From: Verrucomicrobiaceae bacterium
GTDB taxonomy: Bacteria; Verrucomicrobiota; Verrucomicrobiia; Verrucomicrobiales; Verrucomicrobiaceae
Assembly (NCBI GenBank): GCA_947466075.1
Contig: CANIBP010000012.1
Coordinates: 1-64,000 of the forward strand
Length of the DNA: 64,000 nucleotides
Direction of reading: 5' to 3'
A program made the translations under genes and the position numbers. Shown one piece after another: positions 54,506-63,494 of this stretch (the stretch's first letter is position 1; each line of letters begins with the position of its first letter). Under the pieces are notes generated by a model. That model was not told where the DNA came from, searched no databases, and saw only the letters and a list, made by a program, of their open reading frames with translations.

Positions 54506-55729
54506 ATGACTTCTCGCCTTTGCCGATTCGCCATTGTTCTCGTTCTCTGGAACACGCATGCGCCTGCTAGGGCCGCTGAAAACGATCCTGCGGCCCAGTT
54601 GCGTGTCGTGACGGAGCATGTGCTGAAGGAAACGACATGCCGGCTGATTGATCGCAGCAACGGACAGGCCTTTGAAGACAGCACGAACTTGGCGCCGAAG
54701 CCGGAGATCAGCATCGAGAGCAAGTTCAACGCGTGGTTTTATCAGACGTGGCTGCTCGCGGATGGCATGAGGCGCGTAGCGGAGTCGCTCGATGAACCAA
54801 AGTATCGCGGCTACAGCGAGGCAAACCTCGACTTCATCTTCCACCACATGGGTTACTTCCAACGGCAGCACGACGCGCACATGAAGGCGGCTCCGGTGGG
54901 GGATGGGAAGCTCTCGCCGATCGGCTTCTACTTTGACCTCAGCGCTCTTTGGCACACGGGGCTGGCTCCGCTCGTGCTGGAGCGTTCGCAGGCGATGAAG
55001 GATGCGAAATACGATCCGTTTCTGAAGCGGATGAGGCAGTTCATGGCTGAGTGTCCGCGCTTCGATGACGGCCTGCTGTATCGACCTGGCAAGGGCGCGA
55101 TGACGGATGATCCCTTTATGACGGTACCGTTCCTTGTGCGCGAGGGGCGTTTTGATGAGGCCATCGCGCAGGTGCTCGGCACGCATGCGCGGCTGCTCGA
55201 CGCGGAGAAGCATCTGCTGCGGCATCTGTGGGATCTGAAGGCGCAAAAGCCCGCCGGTGAGTTTTGGGGTCGCGGCAATGGCTGGACGGTGCTGGCGCAT
55301 GCGGAGCTGCTCGCGGCCTTGCCAAAAGAGCATCCGAGACGTGCGGAAGTGCTCGCGACCTTTGTGAAGCACATGAATGGCCTGCGGGCCTGCGCTGATC
55401 CCGAGGGCGGCTGGCATCAGGTGCTCGATCATGCCGAGTCCTGGCTCGAAACCTCCGCCACTGGCATGATCACCTATGGCATGGCACGCGGCGTGAACGA
55501 AGGCTGGCTCGATGCCTCGTTTGCCGAGACGGCGCTGAAGGCCTGGAAGGCGTTGCAAAGCAAAGTCACGCCCGAAGGAGATCTGCTCGATGTGTGCGGC
55601 TCCACCGACACCGGCGACTTGAAGTATTACCTCAACCGCCCGCGTCTTCAGGGCGATCTGCACGGCTTTGGCAGCTACCTGCTGGCCGGGGCGGAAATCG
55701 TGCGCCTTCAATCCAAACAGAACCGCTAA
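54506..55729 (+). CDS. GH88/GH105-type unsaturated glycuronyl hydrolase-like protein
   Basis: 407 residues with a signal peptide (MTSRLCRFAIVLVLWNTHAP). The (alpha/alpha)6-barrel pattern is clear: FNAWFYQTWLLADGMRRVAE, DDPFMTVPFLVREGRFDEAI (an Asp-containing loop, MTDDPFM), FWGRGNGWTVLAHAELLAAL (the family hallmark WGRGNGW) and HQVLDHAESWLETSATGMIT. Such enzymes hydrolyse the unsaturated uronic acid left by polysaccharide lyases. The neighbourhood has a DUF6807, dehydrogenase and FAD oxidoreductase, which suits a pectin/RG-I or similar pathway. The gene ends one base before the next start. Confidence 0.85.
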   Translation: MTSRLCRFAIVLVLWNTHAPARAAENDPAAQLRVVTEHVLKETTCRLIDRSNGQAFEDSTNLAPKPEISIESKFNAWFYQTWLLADGMRRVAESLDEPKYRGYSEANLDFIFHHMGYFQRQHDAHMKAAPVGDGKLSPIGFYFDLSALWHTGLAPLVLERSQAMKDAKYDPFLKRMRQFMAECPRFDDGLLYRPGKGAMTDDPFMTVPFLVREGRFDEAIAQVLGTHARLLDAEKHLLRHLWDLKAQKPAGEFWGRGNGWTVLAHAELLAALPKEHPRRAEVLATFVKHMNGLRACADPEGGWHQVLDHAESWLETSATGMITYGMARGVNEGWLDASFAETALKAWKALQSKVTPEGDLLDVCGSTDTGDLKYYLNRPRLQGDLHGFGSYLLAGAEIVRLQSKQNR

Positions 55730-55730
55730 C

Positions 55731-57530
55731 ATGTCCTCCACCCGTCGCCATTTCCTCCAAACTACCACAGCCACACTCGCGGCGTGTGCCTGTGATCCGA
55801 CCTTGTTCGCCGCTGATGCCGTCGAGGCCGATGTATGCATCTATGGCGCAACTGCTAGCGGCATCGCGGCGGCGCTCGGCGCGGCAGATGCAGGAGCCAA
55901 GGTGGTCGTCGTGGAGCCTTCGCGATGGCTCGGTGGCATGAGCGGCGGTGGGTTGAATGCGATTGATTGGGGCTACAAGCGCTCCGTCGGCAAGATGGCG
56001 CTGAAGCTTCTCATCGAGAAGGACGACGTGGCGATGCGCGAACTCTACAAAACCGAACTCGCTCAGCGTGGCATCCCGGTGATCTATGAGCATCGGCTTT
56101 CCAGCGTGACGAAGGAAGGCGCTCGCATCCGCAGCATCACGCTCGATCACGCGCCGCCGGACAAGCTCGGCTGCCCCATCGAGCAGCCTTTGACGAAGAA
56201 CGCGAAGACCGTGACGGCGCGGGTATTTATCGACTGCTCGTATGAGGGCGACCTCATGGCGAAATCCGGCGTGAGCTACACCTGGGGTCGTGAGTCGCGA
56301 GAAGAATATGGCGAGTCGCTCGGCGGCGTGCGGCCCATGTTGATGCGCTACGACATCGACCCGTATGTGAAGCCCGGCCATTCAAAGAGTGGCCTGTTGC
56401 CGCTGCTGCAGGACATTCAAATCGGCCCGCTCGGCAGCGCGGACAAGCTCACGATGATGTATGCTTTTCGCTGGGTGCTCACGAAGAAGGACCCCATCCG
56501 CATCGAGAAACCCGACGACTACGATCCCCGCCGCTATGAGATCTTCCGCCGCGGTTTTCAAAAGGGCGTGGACATGCGTGCGGGGCGGAAGATGCACGTG
56601 CTCGGCGAATACTCGGAAAACAACGGCTGGGGCATCTTTAGCGGCAATTCCAGCCGTGCGCTCTGGGCGCAGTCGGTCGCTGGCGAGAACGCGGCCTATC
56701 CCGATGGCGACTGGGCCACACGCTCGCGCATCTGGCGCGATCAGATGAACTTCGTGCGCGGCATGTATCACTTCCTGCGCACCGATCCCTCCGCTCCTGC
56801 GGACCTGCGCGAGAAGGCGGAGACCATCGGCTTCCAGCGTGGTATTTTCGATGAGACAAACGGTTGGCCGCATCAGCTCTACGTGCGCGAGGCACGGCGC
56901 ATGAAGTCCGACTACGTTGTCACGCAAAAGGATCTCGAAGGCGCAGCGAGCCCGGAGGACTCCGTCGGCCTCGGCAGCTATGGCGTGGATGATTGGTCGT
57001 ATGCCACCATCGCGCACGAGGGCGGCATCGCGCTCAGCGGCGGCGAGTTCAGCATCATGAAGGCGAATCCAGCACACAGCGGCATTCATCGCCTGCCGTA
57101 TCGCGCCATCCGTCCGAAGCAGGGCGAGTGCGAGAACCTGCTCGTGCCCGTGTGCTGCTATGCGAGTCACATCGCGATGACGTGCATCCGCATGGAGCCC
57201 GTGTGGATCACGCTCGGTCTCTCCGCTGGCATCGCCGCCGCTCACGCGATCAAAGAGAACGTCGCCGTGCAAGCCATCGACTTCCTGCGCTATCGCCGCG
57301 CTCTGCTCGATGCCGGCCAGATCCTCGAACTAAACGAAACCAGCGCCGCCGGCTGGAACTCCCGCGACGAGTGGAACCAAGACAAACGCGGCTACGAATG
57401 GGCCTTCGATGCCATCGACGAAGACAAAGACGGTCGCATCTCCCCCGACGAGTATCGCGAGTTCCAGGCCTTCAAGCAGAAGCACAAGGACTGGCAGGAA
57501 CTGCTCAAGACGAAGATCGGTGGGAAGTGA
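55731..57530 (+). CDS. Secreted FAD-dependent oxidoreductase with C-terminal EF-hand
   Basis: 599 residues from the ATG at 55731, with a twin-arginine signal (MSSTRRHFLQTTTATLAACA). The Rossmann motif is ADVCIYGATASGIAAALGAA, then VVVVEPSRWLGGMSGGGLNA, the FAD_oxidored (PF12831) type; RVFIDCSYEGDLMAKSGVSY follows. The C-terminal part contains a single EF-hand-like loop, DEDKDGRISPDE (about 562-573), unusual for this family. Tat export fits a cofactor-loaded flavoprotein. It follows the GH105-like gene immediately. Substrate unknown, possibly a sugar or uronate. Confidence 0.82.
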   Translation: MSSTRRHFLQTTTATLAACACDPTLFAADAVEADVCIYGATASGIAAALGAADAGAKVVVVEPSRWLGGMSGGGLNAIDWGYKRSVGKMALKLLIEKDDVAMRELYKTELAQRGIPVIYEHRLSSVTKEGARIRSITLDHAPPDKLGCPIEQPLTKNAKTVTARVFIDCSYEGDLMAKSGVSYTWGRESREEYGESLGGVRPMLMRYDIDPYVKPGHSKSGLLPLLQDIQIGPLGSADKLTMMYAFRWVLTKKDPIRIEKPDDYDPRRYEIFRRGFQKGVDMRAGRKMHVLGEYSENNGWGIFSGNSSRALWAQSVAGENAAYPDGDWATRSRIWRDQMNFVRGMYHFLRTDPSAPADLREKAETIGFQRGIFDETNGWPHQLYVREARRMKSDYVVTQKDLEGAASPEDSVGLGSYGVDDWSYATIAHEGGIALSGGEFSIMKANPAHSGIHRLPYRAIRPKQGECENLLVPVCCYASHIAMTCIRMEPVWITLGLSAGIAAAHAIKENVAVQAIDFLRYRRALLDAGQILELNETSAAGWNSRDEWNQDKRGYEWAFDAIDEDKDGRISPDEYREFQAFKQKHKDWQELLKTKIGGK

Positions 57531-57639
57531 TTGCTCAACGTCCACCCTGGCTCGTCAGCGTGGCATCAGCCTGGAATCAATTTCCGCCACCTGAAAACTA
57601 TTTTCGGCAAATGAAGCGGGCACTGGTCATGTTTGTTGA

Positions 57640-58173
57640 GTGACCGACTCCGAACAGCAACGCCATGACCTCTTCCTCCGACTCTATGTGGAGCATGAGG
57701 AATCGTTGCGTGGCTTTGTGCGGTCGTTGGTGCCCACGTTGGAGGATTCGCGCGAGGTGATGCAGGATGTGGCGGCGGTGCTGTGGCGGAAGTTTGAGGA
57801 CATCACCAGCATGGATGACTTTCGCCGCTGGGCGTTTGGAGTGGCGCGGTTTGTGTCGATGGAATTTCTGCGGACTCGTCGGCGGGATCGGCATGTGTTT
57901 GGCGATGAGGCGCTGCGCTTACTGGCAGTGGCTTCCGAGGAATCGGAGGATGCCTTTGAGGCGGAGCGTCGGGCTTTGAATGATTGCCTTCGTAAATTGA
58001 CGGATGATCAACGCACGTTGGTGGAAGAGGCCTACAAGCCAGGGGTGCGCATTGATGAACTGGCAGCGCGGGCGGGCCGCAGTGCGATGGCCCTCTACAA
58101 ATCGCTGCACCGCATTCGCATCGCATTGATGAACTGCACTCAGCAGGTGCTCGCACAGGAGGAACGGACATGA
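57640..58173 (+). CDS. ECF-like RNA polymerase sigma factor
   Basis: 177 residues from a GTG at 57640. The region-2 pattern is FLRLYVEHEESLRGFVRSLV, EVMQDVAAVLWRKFEDITSM and FRRWAFGVARFVSMEFLRTR (the -10 recognising helices). Region 4 is LTDDQRTLVEEAYKPGVRID, ELAARAGRSAMALYKSLHRI (the -35 helix-turn-helix). This small ECF group with DUF-like spacing is widespread in Planctomycetota and Verrucomicrobiota and is usually followed by a FecR-like gene, as here with a four-base overlap. It probably controls the downstream FecR/DUF1549/DUF1501 genes. Confidence 0.9.
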   Translation: MTDSEQQRHDLFLRLYVEHEESLRGFVRSLVPTLEDSREVMQDVAAVLWRKFEDITSMDDFRRWAFGVARFVSMEFLRTRRRDRHVFGDEALRLLAVASEESEDAFEAERRALNDCLRKLTDDQRTLVEEAYKPGVRIDELAARAGRSAMALYKSLHRIRIALMNCTQQVLAQEERT

Positions 58174-59588
58174 ATCGAACTGAACATGAGCTTGAACTGA
58201 TGCGACTCTACTTGGAAGGCGTTGCTTCGCTGGAAGAGACGCAGGAGTTGGAATCACTCATCGTGAAGGATGCGAGCGTGCGTCAGGACTTTCTGCGCTA
58301 TACGCATCTTGATTCCGCGCTTGCGGGAGTTCGCAGATCGCAGCCGTCGGCGGTGGCTCCACGTCGTTCCGTCTGGCTCTCCTGGCGTCCGCTCGCGGCG
58401 GCGGCCGTGGCGCTGCTCGTGGGCGCGAGTTTCTACTTTTACTCGATGCGGCTGCGCGATGACGCGCGTGACATCCAGACGGCAGCCGTGGCGGCGAGCG
58501 AGCCGCATGTGGCGGTGGTGACGAGTTTGTCGGACTACGATCACACGTCGCACGATCCGCTGGCCGTGGGCCGCGCGCTTTCGGCGGGCGACTACCACCT
58601 GCCTGGCGGTCGCATGCGGCTGAGCTTCGCAGGCGGCGCGCAGATGATTGTCGAAGGACCGGCGCAACTGTCGCTGCTCTCCTCTTCCCGGGCGCGGTTG
58701 ATGGGCGGCAAGGCCGCTGCGCACGTGCCGGAGGGCGCGCGCGGATTCACGGTGGAGACACCGGGTGTGGAAGTGGTCGATTTGGGCACAGATTTTGGGG
58801 TGTCGGTTGGCCCGTCGGGCGTGTCCGACGTGCATGTGTTCAGCGGCGAGGTCGAGGCGCGCGTGGCGGGAGATGATTCGCGGCCGGGTTCACTGGTGGC
58901 ATTGAACACCTCGGAAGGCCGTCGTTTTGCGAGCGACGGTGTGACGGTGGAGGCGCGGCTGGATCCGTCAAGCTTCCCACCGCCACCATCTCCCACGCCC
59001 GATGCGCCGCGGACGGTGGGCGCGATCCATTATCTCCAGCAGCCGCCGGTGAGCGTTGAGACGGGCCATCTGGAGAGCAACGAGTTCATTCTCCTCTTCA
59101 AAGAGCGCGAAGCTGTGGACCTGAACCAAGAGACGGTGGTGTCGTTCGCGCGTTCTGGCCGTTACTCGGGGACCCAAAAGCTGCGCACCAAGATCGGGCC
59201 GACGCGGCAGGTGACGAGCTTCCTGATGCATTACGATCCCACCAAACGGCCCACGGACCGCTCCCCGCTCCGACGCGAGGGCAGCGTGACCTTTGCCGCT
59301 CCCATCGTCGGCGTGATCAACAGAAAAGGGGTCCTGAACCAGACGGACGATCTCTTCGGTCATCCGGGTGTCATTTATGATCAGGGCAAGCGTCGCGGTG
59401 TCGAGCGCAGCAACGCTTCCGATGCCAGCAGCGACGTGATCGTGATGAGCCACGACCTGCGCACGCTGCACTTCAATCTCGCCGTGTCTGGCGACCTCGA
59501 CCAAATCCGAATCCTCGTGCGCGCTACCGAACCGTCCGCCGACACAAAACCCGTGTCAGATTTGCCAGTGCGCACAGGTAAGCAATGA
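58170..59588 (+). CDS. FecR-domain anti-sigma factor-like membrane protein
   Basis: 472 residues. N-terminal cytoplasmic ~70 residues (ELMRLYLEGVASLEETQELE) fit a sigma-binding anti-sigma domain; one transmembrane helix at about 73-92; then a FecR domain at about 130-245 (GGAQMIVEGPAQLSLLSSSR, GFTVETPGVEVVDLGTDFGV, VHVFSGEVEARVAGDDS). After a Pro-rich linker (FPPPPSPTPD) there is an extra ~190-residue C-terminal region of beta type (VSVETGHLESNEFILLFKER, TSFLMHYDPTKRPTDR) that resembles a LamG-like or carbohydrate-binding module. The start overlaps the sigma gene stop by four bases, and the DUF1549 gene follows by 21 bases, suggesting one operon. Confidence 0.85.
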   Translation: MNRTEHELELMRLYLEGVASLEETQELESLIVKDASVRQDFLRYTHLDSALAGVRRSQPSAVAPRRSVWLSWRPLAAAAVALLVGASFYFYSMRLRDDARDIQTAAVAASEPHVAVVTSLSDYDHTSHDPLAVGRALSAGDYHLPGGRMRLSFAGGAQMIVEGPAQLSLLSSSRARLMGGKAAAHVPEGARGFTVETPGVEVVDLGTDFGVSVGPSGVSDVHVFSGEVEARVAGDDSRPGSLVALNTSEGRRFASDGVTVEARLDPSSFPPPPSPTPDAPRTVGAIHYLQQPPVSVETGHLESNEFILLFKEREAVDLNQETVVSFARSGRYSGTQKLRTKIGPTRQVTSFLMHYDPTKRPTDRSPLRREGSVTFAAPIVGVINRKGVLNQTDDLFGHPGVIYDQGKRRGVERSNASDASSDVIVMSHDLRTLHFNLAVSGDLDQIRILVRATEPSADTKPVSDLPVRTGKQ

Positions 59589-59609
59589 AACTAACGCCGT
59601 CCTCAAGCC

Positions 59610-61691
59610 ATGAAACACAAGACCTCTATCATCCTCTCGCTTTTTGCGCTCGTGACCACGCTTCCGGCGCAGCAAAAAGCGGTCAGCCCGAATACCCAAA
59701 CTTGGACCGATGCACAGGGGCGCAAACTGGAAGCGACCTTCCGCGGCATCGAAAACGGCCAGGTCTTCCTTCAGGTGCGAAATGGCTATGTTTATCGCCT
59801 GCCGCTCGACAAGCTCAGCCCGATGGATCAGCAGGCGGTGAAGACGCTGAAGCCAGAAGGCCTGGGTATCCCGGCGGACCCGAATCTCGCGCAGGCGGCC
59901 GCCCGCATCGACCTGCTCGTTGATAGCGGCCTCTCCAAGGGCGGACAGAAGCCGAACCCGCTGGCCTCCGATGAGCAATTCGTGCGCCGCGTGTATCTCG
60001 ACATCGCCGGGCGTATCCCGACACGCGAAGAAGCCCTCGAATTCATCGCTGACACCAGCGTCTCGAAGCGGGCAAAGGTCATTGACAAGCTGCTCAACTC
60101 CGATGGCTACAGCAGCCATCTCTTCAACTACCTCGCCGACATGCTCCGCGTGGCCGATGTGGCTCAAAAGGCCCGCTTTTATACCTACCAGGACTGGTTG
60201 AAGAGCCAGATCGCCGACAACGTGCCGTGGAATCAGACAGTCTTCGCGATGATGACCGCAGATGGAAAGTTGCTCGACAACGGCGCGACCGGTTACCTGC
60301 TGCGGGATGCTGGCATGCGACTTGATAACCTCTCGCTGACACTCAGCACCTTCCTCGGCGCGGATGTTTCCTGCGCCCAGTGCCACGATCATCCTTTCGC
60401 AGATTGGACACAGCGGCAGTTCTACGAGATGGCGGCCTTCTTTGGTGCCAGTAAGACCTACAATAACAAGGGTGGCATTGCCTCTGATATGCGCCGCACC
60501 TTGGCCTCGCTCGATGACGAACTTATCAGGCAGCAGACCAAAAACATTGTCCGCGTGAACGCCATGGCCGTGGAGGACAGCACGGAGAACGATTTGAAGC
60601 TGCCGGATGATTACAAATACAATGATGGCAAGCCCGGCGATCCGGTGAAGCCCAAGCTCGTCACCTGGGCCGATGACAAGACCAAGAAAGCCTACCAAAA
60701 TGTGCAGACGAAGAACGAGGAGGACCTCCGCACGCAATTCGCCAAGTGGATGACGTCGCCGGACAATCCGCGTTTTGCCATGACCATTGCCAACCGCATG
60801 TGGAAGCGCATCTTTGGCGTCGGCATCAAGGAGCCCGTCACCGATCTCGACGACCCCGAGGCCAGCGTGAACCCCGCCTTGCTCCATCACCTCGCCGCCG
60901 AGATGGTGCGGTTGAAGTTCGACCTGAAACAATTCACCCGCCTGCTGTGCAACACGCAGGCCTACCAACGCGAGGCCACCAGCCATGAGATGGCCGATGG
61001 CGTCCCGTATCTCTTCCCCGGCCCCGTGCTTCGCCGCATGAGCGCCGAGCAGGCCTGGGACTCCTGCGCCACGCTCGTCGTCGGCGCGGACGTGGATAAA
61101 TTCCACGCCCACCGCGGTGCGAAGTATGCCGAGGTCATGAAAGTCAATTTCGGTGAAGGCATGACTCCTGAGTCGCTCAAGGCCGACAGCGAGGAGGCCG
61201 CCGGTGCCTTGAGCCAACTCGGCAAACCCGGGAAGATCGCAAAGAAAAGCAAAAATAAGAAGGTGCAGCCTGCTGGTGATGGCGGGGACAGTGTGGAGAT
61301 CACCCCGCCCGAGCGAAACGGCCTCGTGCTCGCCCGTGCGTCCGAACTGCCCCAGCCTGAAAGGGACCAGCACTTCCTCCGCATGTTCGGCCAGAGTGAC
61401 CGCCAGATCGCCGATAGCAGCAGTGATGAAGGCAGCATCCCGCAAGTGCTCATGCTCATGAACGGCGCGGCACAGAAAGTCATCGGACAGGACGACTCCC
61501 TCGTCATCCAGACCGCCACCAGCCTAAAATCACCCGAGCAGCAGATCGAAAGCCTCTATTTGAGTTTCTTCAGCCGCAAACCGAAGCCCGAAGAACTCGC
61601 CGATGCCGTCGGCGCCCTCGGCAAGGACCTCACGATGCGTGACCTGAGCTGGGTGCTGTTTAACACGCGGGAGTTTGTCTTTGTTGAATGA
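59610..61691 (+). CDS. Secreted SHD1-DUF1549-DUF1553 protein with CxxCH motif (sigma/FecR-linked copy)
   Basis: 693 residues with signal peptide (MKHKTSIILSLFALVTTLPA). Same architecture as 33687-35909: SHD1-like QTWTDAQGRKLEATFRGIEN (about 30-75), DUF1549 with DEQFVRRVYLDIAGRIPTRE and CAQCHDHPFADWTQRQFYEM, DUF1553 with NRMWKRIFGVGIKEPVTDLD and FNTREFVFVE end. A basic linker (KIAKKSKNKKVQPAGDGG) sits near residue 545. Here the gene directly follows a sigma/FecR pair, unlike the other copy. Role unknown, extracytoplasmic. Confidence 0.88.
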   Translation: MKHKTSIILSLFALVTTLPAQQKAVSPNTQTWTDAQGRKLEATFRGIENGQVFLQVRNGYVYRLPLDKLSPMDQQAVKTLKPEGLGIPADPNLAQAAARIDLLVDSGLSKGGQKPNPLASDEQFVRRVYLDIAGRIPTREEALEFIADTSVSKRAKVIDKLLNSDGYSSHLFNYLADMLRVADVAQKARFYTYQDWLKSQIADNVPWNQTVFAMMTADGKLLDNGATGYLLRDAGMRLDNLSLTLSTFLGADVSCAQCHDHPFADWTQRQFYEMAAFFGASKTYNNKGGIASDMRRTLASLDDELIRQQTKNIVRVNAMAVEDSTENDLKLPDDYKYNDGKPGDPVKPKLVTWADDKTKKAYQNVQTKNEEDLRTQFAKWMTSPDNPRFAMTIANRMWKRIFGVGIKEPVTDLDDPEASVNPALLHHLAAEMVRLKFDLKQFTRLLCNTQAYQREATSHEMADGVPYLFPGPVLRRMSAEQAWDSCATLVVGADVDKFHAHRGAKYAEVMKVNFGEGMTPESLKADSEEAAGALSQLGKPGKIAKKSKNKKVQPAGDGGDSVEITPPERNGLVLARASELPQPERDQHFLRMFGQSDRQIADSSSDEGSIPQVLMLMNGAAQKVIGQDDSLVIQTATSLKSPEQQIESLYLSFFSRKPKPEELADAVGALGKDLTMRDLSWVLFNTREFVFVE

Positions 61692-61740
61692 ACGACGTGC
61701 CAATTGTCGCGATTAATGCCCCAAAAAACTTCATCACTTT

Positions 61741-63006
61741 ATGAAACTTCAGAACCAACTCGATCCGCTCTCCCGCCGCTCATTCTGCGAAAAGTGGGCA
61801 AAAGCCTCTTTGGGCGTCACCGTGCTTCACGGACTCGGCGACCGAACCTTGGCAGCCGACGGCCCCGGCTTCGGCAAAGCGAAGAATGTCATCTTCCTCC
61901 AAATGCGCGGCGGCATGTCGCACATCGACACGCTCGACCCAAAAGAAGGCGTCACGCAGGGCCCGGTAAAGCCCGTTTCAGCGAAGGCGGGTCTTCAGCT
62001 CGGCGGCACGATGCAAAACCTCGCCAAGCAGGCCGGCAAGATCTCGATCATCCGCAGCATGACCTCCAAAACCGGCGTGCATGCCAGCGGGTCGTATTTA
62101 ATTCGCACCGGCTATGAGCAACGCGGCACCATCAAGCATCCGAACATCGGCGCTTGGGCGCAGAACTTCCTCGGAGCCAGTCACAAGACCCTCCCCTCCA
62201 GCGTGTGCGTGAATGGGCAGCCGAACGCGGGCAACGGCTTCTTCCCCGCCAGCTACTCGCCGCTTCCCATCCTTGATCCCGATGCCGGATTGCAATACTC
62301 CCGCAGCGACGCGGGCGCGGGCGTGGTGCAGAAGCGCCTCGCCATGCTCGACAAGCTCGACGCGGGCTTCCGCGAGCGTTTTCAAACCGTCGGCGTGAAG
62401 AGCTACACTGAGTTTTACGACAAGACGGTGGCCATCATGTCCAGCACCGACCTAGAAGCCTTCCGCCTTGATGACGAGCCGGAGCCGTTGCGTGAAAAAT
62501 ATGGCCGCAACAAGTTCGGCCAGGGCTGTTTGCTTGCCCGTCGCCTCGTGGAAAAAGGCATCCGCTACATCGAGGTGGCCAAAGGTGGCTGGGACATGCA
62601 CAACGACATCGAAGAAGGCCTCGAAGAACACGGTGCCGAGCTCGATGTGGCCCTTTCCGCCCTGCTCGAAGACCTCTCGCAGCGTGGTTTGCTTGTCTCG
62701 ACCCTAGTCGTGCTCTGCTCCGAGTTCGGCCGCGGCCCCAAGATCAATGGCAATGCCGGTCGCGATCATCATCCACGGGTGTTCTCCACCCTGCTCGCCG
62801 GTGGCGGCGTGAAGGCCGGCTACGTCCACGGCTCCAGCGACCAAGAAGGCAACTCCGTCGCCGACAAGCAAGTCAGCCCCCAGGACTTCCTCAGCACCAT
62901 CGGCTGGAGCCTCGGCCTGCCCGTCGATGAAGTCGTCATGTCCCCCTCCAACCGCCCCTTCACCGTCGGCGACAAAGGCAAGCCGGTGATGGAGGTGTTT
63001 GCATAA
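61741..63006 (+). CDS. DUF1501 family secreted protein (partner of the preceding DUF1549 gene)
   Basis: 421 residues. Start LSRRSFCEKWAKASLGVTVL is a twin-arginine-like signal. Motifs: KNVIFLQMRGGMSHIDTLDP, IIRSMTSKTGVHASGSYLIR, IRYIEVAKGGWDMHNDIEEG, VVLCSEFGRGPKINGNAGRD and VVMSPSNRPFTVGDKGKPVM. It is close in length and sequence to the 35959-37254 protein, so the whole DUF1549/DUF1501 pair is duplicated in the window. The gap after the stop carries no clear terminator. Confidence 0.88.
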   Translation: MKLQNQLDPLSRRSFCEKWAKASLGVTVLHGLGDRTLAADGPGFGKAKNVIFLQMRGGMSHIDTLDPKEGVTQGPVKPVSAKAGLQLGGTMQNLAKQAGKISIIRSMTSKTGVHASGSYLIRTGYEQRGTIKHPNIGAWAQNFLGASHKTLPSSVCVNGQPNAGNGFFPASYSPLPILDPDAGLQYSRSDAGAGVVQKRLAMLDKLDAGFRERFQTVGVKSYTEFYDKTVAIMSSTDLEAFRLDDEPEPLREKYGRNKFGQGCLLARRLVEKGIRYIEVAKGGWDMHNDIEEGLEEHGAELDVALSALLEDLSQRGLLVSTLVVLCSEFGRGPKINGNAGRDHHPRVFSTLLAGGGVKAGYVHGSSDQEGNSVADKQVSPQDFLSTIGWSLGLPVDEVVMSPSNRPFTVGDKGKPVMEVFA

Positions 63007-63197
63007 GAGGCTGTCACACGTTTCAGATGCCACGTTGCAAGTGGCTCGGCGCTGGCCCGGACTGGAAAGCTGCTGCGGTTTAGAGCATTTTAAATATTAA
63101 TGTCGAATGGCGTGCCCACGCTGCTGACTCGATACGCGAAGGATTTCCCAGCGCAGCCAGAAAAGTGAGGCTCAAAAACACTCACGCATGAACCGTC

Positions 63198-63461
63198 ATG
63201 CCCACCGCGTCGGACAACCACGACTCCTACAATTACGCCGAGCGCATCCGCGCGCGGCTTCCGAGGCGCTTGCAGGAACTCCGGGAACGCTGTGGACTGA
63301 GCAAGTATGGTCTTGCTCGTGAGAGTGGCGTAAGCCGGGAATACCTCGGGAAGATCGAGCGTGGCAAAGCCAATCCGACATTGCCCGTCACCGCGCAGAT
63401 CAGCCATGGGCTGGGCATGACGCTGGAGCAGTTCACCGGGGAGCTGGAGGACGAGGAGTAA
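63198..63461 (+). CDS. XRE-family transcriptional regulator
   Basis: 87 residues: one helix-turn-helix_3 domain (ERIRARLPRRLQELRERCGL, SKYGLARESGVSREYLGKIE, RGKANPTLPVTAQISHGLGM). The serine/arginine-rich recognition helix VSREYLGKIERGK is standard. No extra domain, so it is a simple DNA-binding protein. Target unknown. The gene stands alone between the DUF1501 gene and the heptapeptide repeat ORF. Its short length is typical of stand-alone Cro/C1-type regulators in defence or plasmid-like modules. Confidence 0.82.
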   Translation: MPTASDNHDSYNYAERIRARLPRRLQELRERCGLSKYGLARESGVSREYLGKIERGKANPTLPVTAQISHGLGMTLEQFTGELEDEE

Positions 63462-63494
63462 AGACCCGTCACCTATGATTGACTAACGGCCCTC

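Noticed and set aside
53909..55840. 643-residue minus-strand frame over the dehydrogenase and GH105-like genes
   Set aside because: Crosses two real plus-strand genes; no domain seen.
59556..61445. 629-residue minus-strand frame over the DUF1549 gene
   Set aside because: Antisense to a clear secreted protein gene; no domain seen.
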